Part shown: positions 8,649-17,641 of the stretch, in pieces
Layout: every line of letters begins with the position of its first letter
Position numbering within the stretch: position 1 is the first letter of the stretch
Assembly: GCF_003007715.1 (NCBI RefSeq)
Contig: NZ_PXNO01000023.1
Coordinates: forward strand, 620,001-684,000
Direction of reading: 5' to 3'
Source of the DNA: Marinobacter shengliensis
GTDB taxonomy: Bacteria > Pseudomonadota > Gammaproteobacteria > Pseudomonadales > Oleiphilaceae
DNA: 64,000 nucleotides
Position numbers and translations under genes: made by a program
Notes under the pieces: generated by a model
The model's database searches: none
Seen by the model: only the letters and a program-made list of their open reading frames with translations
What the model was told of the DNA's origin: nothing

Positions 8649-11621
8649 ATGATACAGAGACTGAGAACGTCAGGTTTTGCGGTGCTGGGGATCAGCGCAA
8701 TGCTGCTGTTGTCCGGTTGTTTCGGCGGCTCATCGGGTAATGACCGGGCCGATGCCAACCGGCCGGGCCAGGAAACGGAGCAACCGCCAAGGTTCAGTGA
8801 AGGCCGGGTGTTCCAGGTGGCGCCCGGTGAACAGGCCACGGAAGACATGGTGGCGGCGATGATTCAGCTGCGCCCCGGCGATAGCCTGGAATTCGGTTGT
8901 GGCTATTTCGAGCTTTACCACGGCCTGCTGATCCAGGCCACGGAAGACGTGGAGATTCGCGGTTGCGGCAAGGATGAGACCGTGCTGAATTTCCGCAACA
9001 GCGACAACGTGACCGGTCTGGAAGCGTTGAATGTAAGGGGCATTACCGTGAAGGACCTCACCATCCTGGATTCCCCGGGCGATGCCTTCAAGCTGAAGGG
9101 CGTCAAATGGGGCACCCTGTTGAACGTCCGCGCTATCTGGTCCGGTGGCGGTGAGCCGATCACCGGGGAAAACGTCGCCAGCCGGCTGCACGTGGAGTGC
9201 ACCAACCCGCCATTCAACGAGGGCGACCCGGCGCCGGATTACGTACCCAGTGCCTCCAGCGGTCGTTACGGGATCTACCCCGTGGAGTCGGAAAACATTC
9301 TGGTGGATAACTCCGAATCCATCGGCGCCTCAGACGCCGGCATCTACGTAGGCCAGACCAATAACGCCATCATCCGCAACAGCCGCGCCGCCTATAACGT
9401 CATGGGTTTTGAGATCGAAAACGTGCAGGGCGGGGAATACGACAACAACCTGGCGGAATGCAACACCGGCGGCTTCCTGATCTACGACCTGGAAAACATC
9501 ACCCAGTACGGCGACACCTCGGTGATGCTGAATAACATCTCCCGTAACAACAACACCTACAACTTTGCCCCCAGCGGCATCGTCTCTGCCGTGCCCCGGG
9601 GCACCGGGTTCATTACCCTGGGTTACGACAACATCGAGATATACAACAACCTCTTCGAAGACAACAGCACCGCAGCGATCATCTACACCAGCTACGAGCT
9701 GATCGACGGCAAGGGCAAAACCTCAGACAAAAAGCTGGACCCGTACACCGAAGGCCTGCACATTCACAACAACGTAATGAAGAACTCCGGCTACGATCTG
9801 CCGCCGCCCAACCTGGAAAAAGTGCTGGTGGAGGGCGAGGTGGAAACCGTGCTGCCTACGCTCATCGGAATCAAGAACATCAACCGGCCGGGGAAGGGCG
9901 CCCATATTGTCTGGGATGGCCTGCTGGATGACTTGAACGCAGATTGTCCCTACCCGGTGGATGCCAACGGCCAGCCAGTGCCGAAAAAAGCCAATGGCAA
10001 GCCGATTCATACCAACGAGCACCCGAACCCCGAGTGCCTGTACAACGCCTACAAATTTGACAACCAGGGCGACCGTAAACTGCCGGAATGGGGCGCCTGT
10101 ATTCACAGCAACGAGTTTTCCAGCGACAGCCTTGCCTACATGAACTTCCACGGCACCCGCGGCCTGGAGCTGTTATTTGCGGCAATGGACCCAGACCCAT
10201 CCCTGCTCTCCTGGCAGAGCCTGAGCGACATCCTCACCGGCCCGACTGAATTCTTTGCCGATTCGGATATGAGCGTACACGACTGCCAGGCCCGCTTCGG
10301 CCGTACCCTGGCCAGCCTGCCCAGGGTGACCATTCCCCCGTTTGAGCGCAGCGGCGGCATAGATCCGGCACCTTCTGAAGAATTCATCAATCAGCTGTGT
10401 GAAGCGCCAGTGGCCAACGGCCAGATCAACCGCGACGCCCTGGCCGTGGATTGCCCCAGACTGGACCAGTACAACCTGTTTGCAGACGCGCAGGATCCCC
10501 GGAGCATGCCCCACGAAGGCGGTGTGCCGTTTGTCCTCAATTCCAAGCTGTTCTCAGACTACGCCACCAAGTACCGGGTCGCATTCATCCCACCTGGCAC
10601 CAAAGCGTTGTATGTGGATGGCCAGAACGGCGGTAACCTGAACGGCACCATTCACTTCCCGAATGGCACTGTGATCGCCAAAACCTTCGCCTTCACCGAC
10701 GAAAGCAAGGGTACAGAGGAACTGGTGGAAACCCGCCTGTTAATCAAGCGCACCTCCCAGAGTGGCAAGGCGGTCTGGAGTGGACCCACCTACAGCTGGA
10801 CAACGGATGCCAATGGCCAGAAAGTAGCGAAGCTGGTCCCCGGTGGCGAAACCCGCAGCGTGAGCTGGCACTATCAAGACCAGCACACCGGCAAACTGCT
10901 GGCAGGGTCCACAGACAGCTACGCCATTCCCAACCAGAACCAGTGCATCACCTGCCACTCTAACGACGACCAGGAAGCGGGCGCAGCACCCATCGGCCCC
11001 AAACCCCGTAACCTGAACCGGGCTTACCGGCCGGAATCGGAGTTCATGGGCACCGCAGGGCAGGGCGGCTTCCCCCGGGTGAACCAATTGCAGTACTGGA
11101 AGGACCAGGGCTTGCTGGCGAACGCACCGGCGCTGCAGGTTGATGGCCGTGGCGTGGCGACCAACATCGAACGCTTGCCCCATTGGAACGTACCGGGCGA
11201 CAGCGGCGCGGCCAGTGGCTCGGATGAAGACGTGGAAGCCCGCCTGCGGGCCTATCTGGAAGTGAATTGCCAGCACTGCCACAACGACAAAGGCGCCGCC
11301 TCCAACACCGGCTACTACCTGGACCACTACCGCAAGATCGACGCCGGCTATGGCATCTGCAAGAAACCCACCGCCACCGGCGGCGGCTCCTGCGGCCGGC
11401 AACATGTCGTCGTACCAGGTGATCCAGGGCGCTCCATCGTCTCCTGCCGAGTGGAAGACGCCAGCGACCCCCAGCGCAAAATGCCGCCCATCGCCAAGAG
11501 CGTCAGCCACACCGAGGCCGTCGAACTGCTGAACTACTGGATCGGCCAGGTTGTGGACTCCGGCTACGAAAACGCCGAAGCCTGCGGCGGCTCCGGCATC
11601 TTCCAGACCATCACCCCCTGA
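8649..11621 (+). CDS. Beta-helix / diheme cytochrome-like fusion lipoprotein
   Basis: A 990-residue protein. Start ATG 8649 follows AGAAGGA; upstream in-frame codons fall in the palindromic repeat and are rejected. Lipobox LLLSGCFG predicts a lipoprotein. Residues about 50-400 carry right-handed parallel beta-helix turns (VEIRGCGKDETVL, ILVDNSES, AIIRNSRAAYN, EIYNNLFEDN). Residues about 600-990 resemble the SO2930-type diheme family: LFSDYATKYRVAFIPPG, then two CxxCH heme motifs at C766 (CITCH) and C874 (CQHCH). From memory, these two families (TIGR03805 and TIGR03806) usually occur as adjacent separate genes; here they form one polypeptide. Likely periplasmic or surface exposed with covalent heme. 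Function unknown. Confidence 0.7.
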   Translation: MIQRLRTSGFAVLGISAMLLLSGCFGGSSGNDRADANRPGQETEQPPRFSEGRVFQVAPGEQATEDMVAAMIQLRPGDSLEFGCGYFELYHGLLIQATEDVEIRGCGKDETVLNFRNSDNVTGLEALNVRGITVKDLTILDSPGDAFKLKGVKWGTLLNVRAIWSGGGEPITGENVASRLHVECTNPPFNEGDPAPDYVPSASSGRYGIYPVESENILVDNSESIGASDAGIYVGQTNNAIIRNSRAAYNVMGFEIENVQGGEYDNNLAECNTGGFLIYDLENITQYGDTSVMLNNISRNNNTYNFAPSGIVSAVPRGTGFITLGYDNIEIYNNLFEDNSTAAIIYTSYELIDGKGKTSDKKLDPYTEGLHIHNNVMKNSGYDLPPPNLEKVLVEGEVETVLPTLIGIKNINRPGKGAHIVWDGLLDDLNADCPYPVDANGQPVPKKANGKPIHTNEHPNPECLYNAYKFDNQGDRKLPEWGACIHSNEFSSDSLAYMNFHGTRGLELLFAAMDPDPSLLSWQSLSDILTGPTEFFADSDMSVHDCQARFGRTLASLPRVTIPPFERSGGIDPAPSEEFINQLCEAPVANGQINRDALAVDCPRLDQYNLFADAQDPRSMPHEGGVPFVLNSKLFSDYATKYRVAFIPPGTKALYVDGQNGGNLNGTIHFPNGTVIAKTFAFTDESKGTEELVETRLLIKRTSQSGKAVWSGPTYSWTTDANGQKVAKLVPGGETRSVSWHYQDQHTGKLLAGSTDSYAIPNQNQCITCHSNDDQEAGAAPIGPKPRNLNRAYRPESEFMGTAGQGGFPRVNQLQYWKDQGLLANAPALQVDGRGVATNIERLPHWNVPGDSGAASGSDEDVEARLRAYLEVNCQHCHNDKGAASNTGYYLDHYRKIDAGYGICKKPTATGGGSCGRQHVVVPGDPGRSIVSCRVEDASDPQRKMPPIAKSVSHTEAVELLNYWIGQVVDSGYENAEACGGSGIFQTITP

Positions 11622-11623
11622 AA

Positions 11624-11680
11624 TTGGGGTCAGACCCCCGGACATTTCGCACCCTCAAATGTCCTGGGGTCTGACCCCAA
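11624..11680 (+). repeat. 57-bp palindromic element, copy 2
   Basis: Same architecture as the copy at 8567, with loop cgcaccctc. It again starts 2 nt after a stop codon (AATTGGGGTC directly after TGA) and fills almost the whole 62-nt gap between two convergent genes. A T-rich stretch (CTTTTATTTG) follows, so it may end transcription from both sides. Confidence 0.85.
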
Positions 11681-11683
11681 CTT

Positions 11684-13240
11684 TTATTTGAAGCGGACGA
11701 CCAGCTCGTGCAGGTCTTTAGCGATGTCGCCCATCTCGCGCACGCTTTGGGTGGATTCCTCGCCCTTGACCAGGTTCTGTTCCGCCATATTTGAGATGCG
11801 TTCTACCTGTTCGTTGATCTGATCAGACACCTGCGCCTGTTCTTCAACGGCGGTGGCCATCTGCAGGGCCATTTCAGCGATAGTTACAACATACTCGGCT
11901 ATGTCTGACAGGCTTGCCTGGGCTTCGAGCATCTTTTCCAGGCCATTATCAGCGGCTGTCACGCCGGTTTCGACGACCTGCACCGATTGCTCGGATTTGC
12001 CAATGAGTTCGGAAACCACACCATGAATCTCCTTGGTCGATTCCCGGGTTCGGCGGGCCAGGTTGCGCACTTCATCGGCCACCACCGCAAAGCCCCGGCC
12101 GTGTTCACCAGCCCGTGCTGCCTCGATGGCGGCATTCAGGGCAAGCAGGTTGGTCTGTTCGGCGATGTCTTCGATAATTTTCGCGGCAGAGGCAATCCGG
12201 TGGGTTTGCTGGGCCAGATCGTTAACCGATTGGCCGATGTTGTGTACGGTCTGCTTCAAATTCTCGATGGCGGCCCGGGTAGAGTTGATGGTGGCAACAC
12301 CCTGATCCGACGCCTGGCGGGCGTTGTCCGCCTTGTCGGCAGTCAGTTGCACGTTCTGTGAAACCTCACCGATAGTCACCGACATTTCATGGATGGCAGC
12401 CGCCACCTGTTCGGTTTCCTGCTGCTGTTTCTGCATGGTTTGCTGGGTGTCGTAGGCAATTTCAAGGTCCCGCGTGGTGTGCGACCTCATCGCAGCAGAT
12501 GAATCCTCCAGCCGGGTTAGCACCGCGTCCAGGTGCGCCTTCTGCGCCATCACCGCCACTTTCAGCCGGCCCAGGCCAAGCTTTTCATCGGTGTAACTCC
12601 GGGCCGCCAGATCGCTGGTGAAGGTCTTGCCCATTTGTTCCATTACGGAGGTGATCAGATTCGATTGCGACACCGTTGCCCAGACATGCCGCCCAACCAG
12701 GACAAATGCCAGTAAGCCCGTGGCCCCGGCAACCTGCCCGGCACCGTAGAGGAGGGCCGCAGCAACCAGCGCAGTGCCGACAAGGATATGCGGAATAGCG
12801 GATGCATAGCCCCGAAGTTTCAGTGCCGGCTTACCCGCCCGAATACTGGCGTACAGTTTCTCGGCCCGGGCCACATCCTCCCGGGCGGGGCAAGAGCGAA
12901 CCGACTCGTACCCGATGACCTCCCCGTTCTCCGTCACTGGTGTGACGTAGGCGCTCACCCAGTAAAAATCGCCGTTTTTGCATCGATTCTTCACCAATCC
13001 CATCCAGGGCTTGCCGGCTTTCAGACACCCCCACATCTCGGCATAGGCCTCGGGCGGCATATCCGGGTGGCGAACAATATTGTGGGGCTGGCCAATCAGC
13101 TCTTCACGGTTGAAGCCACTGACGTCAACGAACGCTTTATTACAGTGCCGGATCTTGCCTTTCAGGTCGGTGGAAGAAATCAACTTCTGGCTGGGCGAGA
13201 AGGTGCGCTCAGTATTGGTAACAGGAAGGTTCTTTCGCAT
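11684..13240 (-). CDS. PAS-domain methyl-accepting chemotaxis protein (Aer-like)
   Basis: A 518-residue protein. The start is ATG at 13240, with GGAG 6 nt upstream; the GTG at 13246 would lie on top of that site. Residues about 15-115 form an Aer-type PAS domain ([29 protein letters not shown], read as two blocks, then [12 protein letters not shown]), usually a flavin or heme redox/oxygen sensor. A hydrophobic hairpin near 145-200 anchors it to the inner membrane without a large periplasmic domain. The C-terminal signalling hairpin has the hallmark [19 protein letters not shown] and VADEVRNLA. No CheR-binding pentapeptide is seen at the end (VVRFK). It should signal to CheA/CheW. Function call is strong; the ligand is unknown. 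Confidence 0.9.
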   Translation of the reverse strand: MRKNLPVTNTERTFSPSQKLISSTDLKGKIRHCNKAFVDVSGFNREELIGQPHNIVRHPDMPPEAYAEMWGCLKAGKPWMGLVKNRCKNGDFYWVSAYVTPVTENGEVIGYESVRSCPAREDVARAEKLYASIRAGKPALKLRGYASAIPHILVGTALVAAALLYGAGQVAGATGLLAFVLVGRHVWATVSQSNLITSVMEQMGKTFTSDLAARSYTDEKLGLGRLKVAVMAQKAHLDAVLTRLEDSSAAMRSHTTRDLEIAYDTQQTMQKQQQETEQVAAAIHEMSVTIGEVSQNVQLTADKADNARQASDQGVATINSTRAAIENLKQTVHNIGQSVNDLAQQTHRIASAAKIIEDIAEQTNLLALNAAIEAARAGEHGRGFAVVADEVRNLARRTRESTKEIHGVVSELIGKSEQSVQVVETGVTAADNGLEKMLEAQASLSDIAEYVVTIAEMALQMATAVEEQAQVSDQINEQVERISNMAEQNLVKGEESTQSVREMGDIAKDLHELVVRFK

Positions 13241-13388
13241 AAGCACTCCGCAAAGCGCACTTTAGTTATAAGGTAATTCCCAATAACAATAACGGCACTG
13301 CTTGAGTCTTCCGTAGGACTAAATTGTAAGAAATTGTGCAGCGACCGTAATAGACGGAGATCAATTGGTGTGATCAAAAAACAAACAA

Positions 13389-13443
13389 TGGGGTCAGACC
13401 CCAAGACATTTGATGGTGCCAAATGTCCGGGGGTCTGACCCCA
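13389..13443 (-). repeat. 57-bp palindromic element, copy 3 (inverted)
   Basis: The same element on the minus strand, with loop gatggtgcc on the plus strand. It lies 9 nt downstream of the stop codon of the minus-strand Ig-like lipoprotein gene, so its orientation relative to the gene matches copies 1 and 2. It also lies upstream of the chemotaxis receptor gene, separating the two. Confidence 0.85.
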
Positions 13444-13452
13444 AAGGTGGGA

Positions 13453-15543
13453 TTAGAAGTTGAAGAAGTCGCCGAACAGGCCTGCGAAGGTTTCCGGCAG
13501 TTCGGTCAGGTTGCTTGGGTCGAACAGGCTCGCGAGGTCGCTCAGCGCATCTTCCGGATTGGAGAACAGGTTAATCAGATCGCCAACCAGGGGCAGGCTA
13601 TCCAGGTCGCCTTGATTGTCGCCCAGAGCCATCAGTTGCTCGATCAAGTCACCAATCACTGGCAGGTCACCGTCGCCGAAGTTTGCCGGGTCCAGCAGGG
13701 TGAGGAGGTCACCCAGCAGGGGCAGGTCTTCCGGCTCAAAAGGTGTGTCCATCTCGAACAGATTTTGCAGTCTTTCGATGAACTCATCCGCCAGTCCGAA
13801 TTCTCCGCCGTCTGGGAAGCCGCCGGCATCCAGCAGGCTAATCAGTTCGCCAATCAGGGGAAGATCCTCAGGGTTGGGCATGCCGCCGCTTCCGCCGTCT
13901 TCCGGTGCCAGTGCCAGTGCCAGCAGGGTGTCAAACAGGGCGCCACCCAGGTTAAGAACGCCGTTGGGGCCAACGAAGGTTTCGAAGCCGTCCAGAACGG
14001 TGATGGAAGCCAGGCCGCCAAGGTCAACCCTCACCAGGGAGCCCTGCAGCAGGCCAATATCGGCCATTGCCTTGGCATCCTGTTGGTTGGTCAGTTCGCC
14101 CAACACCGGGATTTGTGCAACGGCATCCAAAACAGTCAGCAGGCCGTCTTCCAGAGGTTCTGGCAACGGCAGGCCGTTGTCATCCACCAGGCGAAGCTGC
14201 AGCAAACCACGGTCGTTCTCTTCGAACAGATCAGCCAGCTCCGGCGGAACCGTGCTTAGATCGCCAGATGCCAGACCCTCAAACAGCCCCAGCAGCAGGT
14301 CCGGAACCTGTTCCGGGTTGCCTCCAGTGAAGGCGTCCGCCAGAGCAGTGATCTGGCTTTGGCCCAAGCCCAGATCCAGTGCCAGGGTGCAGTTAACGCC
14401 GGGCTCTCCGTTGTTTACCGATTTCGGATCACAAACCGCGACCACCCCCGTCAGGAAGTTCAGAAAATCAACGCCATCCACGTTCGTGGTCGACATTCCA
14501 CCAAGCTGGGTGCCGCCGTTCAGAATTTCAGACAGGCCCTCAATCAGCGGCAGCTTCAGAATGAGCGCGTTGTCCAGGCTGTTAAGGCCATCCTCCGAAT
14601 CGCCGAATGCCAGCGGGTCCAGCAGGGTTCCGCCCAGTTCATTCAGGGCCGCGCCCAGCAGCGGGATCTGGTTGATCACGCCTTCATTCAGGGCCAGCAC
14701 GAGCCCACCGGTTCGGAACACAACCGAATCCGTCGATTCCGCACCATTGCCGGCAAGATCGGTAATGCCGTTGGTGGTAATGACGCGATAGTAGGTTTGC
14801 CCAGCCAGGTTCTGATCAGGCGTAAACTCAACGGAGTTGCCAACCACACCAATGGCGCCGGAGACCACGCCTACAACATTGCCGTTATCGTCCAGTTCCT
14901 GAACAACAAAGGTCTCCTCATTAACGGTAGTAGGGTCAACCGGCTCACTGAACTCCATGAAAATGCGAGTATCAGGCGACGCCATGGTTTCGCCATTCTG
15001 TGGGCTGGAAGCCGCCACGGTCGGGCTGGTGGTGTTTTCTTGAGTAACGTCGCCGGTGGTAAAGCTGGCGGCATTTTTGGTGCCCAGGGTTTTGGCGGTG
15101 TCGTTATCCGGGCAATCGGCTTGCAGGCCAGACAAAGCTTCAATGGTGTGCTCGGTATTGGCGCTCAGATTGCCCTGTGGGTTCAGCACCACAGACTTGC
15201 CCATCACCCGGGGGCTGCCCTCTTCAAGCGCCACCTGATTGACGCCGTTCAGCAAGCGAACGTGGGCCGCCACACTGGCTGGGTCAATATTGGCGTTAAA
15301 GGTGATTCGTACGTTGCTGTTCAGCGCCACATCGCTTGCGCCATCTGCCGGTACGAATTCCGTCACCGCAAAAGTGCTGCTTGAGGATGCGCAGAACTGC
15401 GCCTGCTCAGTCTGGTCCCGCGTCGGGTCCTGAGGTACGGAGACTCTCGGATCACCCGGGCCTTCACCACTGCCGCCGCAGCCTGCCAAGGCCAGTGAAG
15501 AGGCAATGCCCAATGCTGTCAAAGTGCGTTTTGAAATAGTCAT
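13453..15543 (-). CDS. Ig-like (Big_5) lipoprotein with LPxxGDLL repeats
   Basis: A 696-residue protein with start ATG 15543 preceded by AGAGGA. The signal peptide has the lipobox LALAGCGG. Two SbsA/Big_5-type Ig-like domains follow at about 55-165 (FVPADGASDVALNSNVRITF) and 170-280 (SSPQNGETMASPDTRIFMEF). The C-terminal third contains at least four spaced copies of a leucine-rich motif, LPLIGELISLL, LPLLGDLLTLL, LPVIGDLIEQL and LPLVGDLINLF, separated by acidic Gly/Asp-rich linkers. It starts 15 nt after the OmpA-like gene and is probably co-transcribed with it. It is likely a surface or outer-membrane-anchored structural or adhesive protein. The function is not known. Confidence 0.7.
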   Translation of the reverse strand: MTISKRTLTALGIASSLALAGCGGSGEGPGDPRVSVPQDPTRDQTEQAQFCASSSSTFAVTEFVPADGASDVALNSNVRITFNANIDPASVAAHVRLLNGVNQVALEEGSPRVMGKSVVLNPQGNLSANTEHTIEALSGLQADCPDNDTAKTLGTKNAASFTTGDVTQENTTSPTVAASSPQNGETMASPDTRIFMEFSEPVDPTTVNEETFVVQELDDNGNVVGVVSGAIGVVGNSVEFTPDQNLAGQTYYRVITTNGITDLAGNGAESTDSVVFRTGGLVLALNEGVINQIPLLGAALNELGGTLLDPLAFGDSEDGLNSLDNALILKLPLIEGLSEILNGGTQLGGMSTTNVDGVDFLNFLTGVVAVCDPKSVNNGEPGVNCTLALDLGLGQSQITALADAFTGGNPEQVPDLLLGLFEGLASGDLSTVPPELADLFEENDRGLLQLRLVDDNGLPLPEPLEDGLLTVLDAVAQIPVLGELTNQQDAKAMADIGLLQGSLVRVDLGGLASITVLDGFETFVGPNGVLNLGGALFDTLLALALAPEDGGSGGMPNPEDLPLIGELISLLDAGGFPDGGEFGLADEFIERLQNLFEMDTPFEPEDLPLLGDLLTLLDPANFGDGDLPVIGDLIEQLMALGDNQGDLDSLPLVGDLINLFSNPEDALSDLASLFDPSNLTELPETFAGLFGDFFNF

Positions 15544-15558
15544 GATCGCGTCCTCTGC

Positions 15559-16650
15559 TTATTTCTTCATGATTTCGGTGTGCTCGCCGGAGACAACGGC
15601 CTCCACTCGGCGGTTCTGTGCACGACCTTCCGGTGTGTCGTTCGAAGCAACGGGTTGGGATTCGCCCATACCCGATGTGGTAATCCGGTTGCGCATAATG
15701 CCGAATTCGTTGATCAGCACCTTCATCACCGCATCGGCGCGGCTCTTGGACAGTCGCTGGTTGTAGCTGGCGGAACCGGTGCTGTCGGTGTGGCCTTCCA
15801 ACAAGATCGTGGAGGTGGGGTATTGCTTCATCACCTTGGCCAGCTTTTCGATGTCCGGGTAGAAGGCTTCGCGTACTTCGGTTTTGTCCAGCTCAAACTC
15901 AACGTAAAGGGTTTCGCGAATTTCCCGGGTCAGCTCTTTCGGGCAGCCGTCGGCATCCACCAGGGCGCCTTGCGGGGTGTTCGGGCACTTGTCCAGTTCG
16001 TCAATCACGCCGTCGCCGTCGGAGTCTTTGGGCGGTGCAATCACCGGCTCGCGCCGGGGCGCAATCTCAGCACTGGGTGCCGCGGGGAACTTGCGGTTGA
16101 ACAGGTAGTGAATGCCGGCAAAGTACTGGCCGTCCAAATAGCCGTCTTCCAGCTCGGTACGGGCGCGCACGCCGGCCTCAAACATAAAGCGGGGCGCGAG
16201 CATGCGCTGCAGGCCACCTTCCAGGTAGAGGCTGTCTTCGTTCTTGCTGCCACCACCATCAATATCCAGGTTGGTGTTGCTGTAGCCGCCGCCGGCGAAC
16301 GGGCGCCAGCCACCCAGGCGGAATTTGCCGGGGTGAATGCGGCCACCCAATGAAAAGCGCCACAGTTCAATATCGACATTGTTTACGCGGGTTTCCGGCT
16401 CGGCGTAACTGGCCTGGCCGAACAAACTGAAATTGGGGTTGAACTGGTGGGTAATGTTGAGGCCACCCTCCCAGTAATTGGCCAGGTTATCCTCCACCGC
16501 GGATTTATTGCGGGAGTTGCCGGAGTCGACATAGCTGCCCTCCAGTCCCAACGTGGTGTAACTGATCGGAAAGTTTTCAGAAGCGGCGGCCAGGCCGGGC
16601 GCAAGGGCGGCACCGAACAGTGCAGCCAGAGCCAGAATGCGTCGTTGCAT
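15559..16650 (-). CDS. OmpA/OprF-type outer-membrane protein
   Basis: A 363-residue protein with signal peptide LALAALFGAALAPGLAAA. An N-terminal beta-barrel (about 25-200) is followed by an acidic calcium-binding-like type 3 repeat (DSDGDGVIDELDKCPNT) and a C-terminal OmpA peptidoglycan-binding domain with ILLEGHTDSTGSASYNQRLS and GRAQNRRVE. The family anchors the outer membrane to peptidoglycan. A ribosome-binding site AAGGAG precedes the start, and a good promoter lies at 16683-16710. The Ig-like lipoprotein gene follows 15 nt downstream, suggesting a two-gene surface unit. Confidence 0.88.
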   Translation of the reverse strand: MQRRILALAALFGAALAPGLAAASENFPISYTTLGLEGSYVDSGNSRNKSAVEDNLANYWEGGLNITHQFNPNFSLFGQASYAEPETRVNNVDIELWRFSLGGRIHPGKFRLGGWRPFAGGGYSNTNLDIDGGGSKNEDSLYLEGGLQRMLAPRFMFEAGVRARTELEDGYLDGQYFAGIHYLFNRKFPAAPSAEIAPRREPVIAPPKDSDGDGVIDELDKCPNTPQGALVDADGCPKELTREIRETLYVEFELDKTEVREAFYPDIEKLAKVMKQYPTSTILLEGHTDSTGSASYNQRLSKSRADAVMKVLINEFGIMRNRITTSGMGESQPVASNDTPEGRAQNRRVEAVVSGEHTEIMKK

Positions 16651-16682
16651 GGATTATCTCCTTGTGATCTCAATGCAAAATC

Positions 16683-16710
16683 AGTATAAGTTGTATTATG
16701 CGATACGCAA
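16683..16710 (-). promoter_or_regulatory. Promoter of the OmpA-like gene with shared motif, copy B
   Basis: Read on the minus strand, a -35 TTGCGT (16705-16710), a 16-nt spacer and a -10 TATACT (16683-16688) lie 33-60 nt upstream of the start at 16650. The spacer and both boxes overlap the 35-bp motif also present at 6023-6057, so the motif could be an operator. Confidence 0.5.
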
Positions 16711-16824
16711 ACAAAAGATTACACAATTTCACGTTAATTGACACTTTGGCCCGAGCGGCTTGCTTTGCGCAGGGGTAGGGGGCGGCTTAATGGCCTTTTA
16801 TGCAGTGGTGCAGCAGGGAAGGGG

Positions 16825-17421
16825 TCAGGCGTTTTCGGGCAAGGAGAAGCGAAGCGTTGTCTGCGGTGGGATCACGGTAATCTGGTCGTCCAGAATGGCG
16901 TCCAGGTTATAGATGGTGACGAACTTGGCGGTACCGAAGCGGGTGACGGCGTCATAGGCAATGGCCGTTAACTCCCGATATGGGGCCAGCTCCACCAGTT
17001 TGTCCAGCAGGTCCATCCGGTTGGAAGGCTTGCGGGGGAAATCCTCACGGGGAGCGCATTCTGCGTCCAGCCACTGGTTCCATAACCGGTTAACGTCGTC
17101 CAGCACTTCCCGGTTGGCCCGCAGGGGCAAGTTGAGGAAGCGGCAAGCGTTGAAGGTAGACAGCTTCTGCTTATTGCTGTCCCAATCGCCAATATCGACT
17201 TTGATATCGGCAAAGCAGACGCCCAGGCCTGTCGATGCGCTTTCACGAACGGCAGCGCCGATCAGACTGCCAGGGCCCTTGTTGCCATAGAGGAGGGTAA
17301 TGCCTTTACGGGGAAGCTGAAAATCCGGCCCCTGAAAATAGTCAGGTTGGCAGATGGTGTATTCTGCAGGTTGCTGTTCGCCCTCGTAGAAGAAGAACGT
17401 TTTGGTACCAATGGCAGACAC
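16825..17421 (-). CDS. Conserved hypothetical protein
   Basis: A 198-residue soluble-looking protein with no signal peptide or membrane segment. The frame opens with GTG at 17421; a GGAG lies about 13 nt upstream, so the exact start is uncertain. Notable segments are KGITLLYGNKGPGSLIG near residues 38-54 and a C-terminal half with regular hydrophobic spacing (KFVTIYNLDAILDDQITVIPP). I do not recognise the family. It is transcribed divergently from the duplicated gene at 17642 and lies upstream of, and in the same direction as, the OmpA-like gene, 174 nt away. Confidence 0.55.
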   Translation of the reverse strand: MSAIGTKTFFFYEGEQQPAEYTICQPDYFQGPDFQLPRKGITLLYGNKGPGSLIGAAVRESASTGLGVCFADIKVDIGDWDSNKQKLSTFNACRFLNLPLRANREVLDDVNRLWNQWLDAECAPREDFPRKPSNRMDLLDKLVELAPYRELTAIAYDAVTRFGTAKFVTIYNLDAILDDQITVIPPQTTLRFSLPENA

Positions 17422-17641
17422 GGTGGCTTTACACTCCGGAAAATCAGCATGATGAAAGCCTGGGTAATGGTCAGCGCACTATTTTCTGCACCTCAGAGCG
17501 TTTGCTCAATGTCCATCAGAAGCACCCAGACTGTTCAGCTTCGTATGGTAACATTGAAAAAATATTATACAAAAACGAAAGCGTGCCATTTGTGATTCAG
17601 TGTGGATATTATCAATGAGTATTAAAGGATAAAGGCAAAGC

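Noticed and set aside
13423..14259. Long plus-strand open frame of 278 codons, and another at 14359-15384
   Set aside because: Both are antisense to the Ig-like lipoprotein gene, Gln-rich or low-complexity in translation, lack ribosome-binding sites and mirror its codon periodicity; the first starts inside a palindromic repeat.
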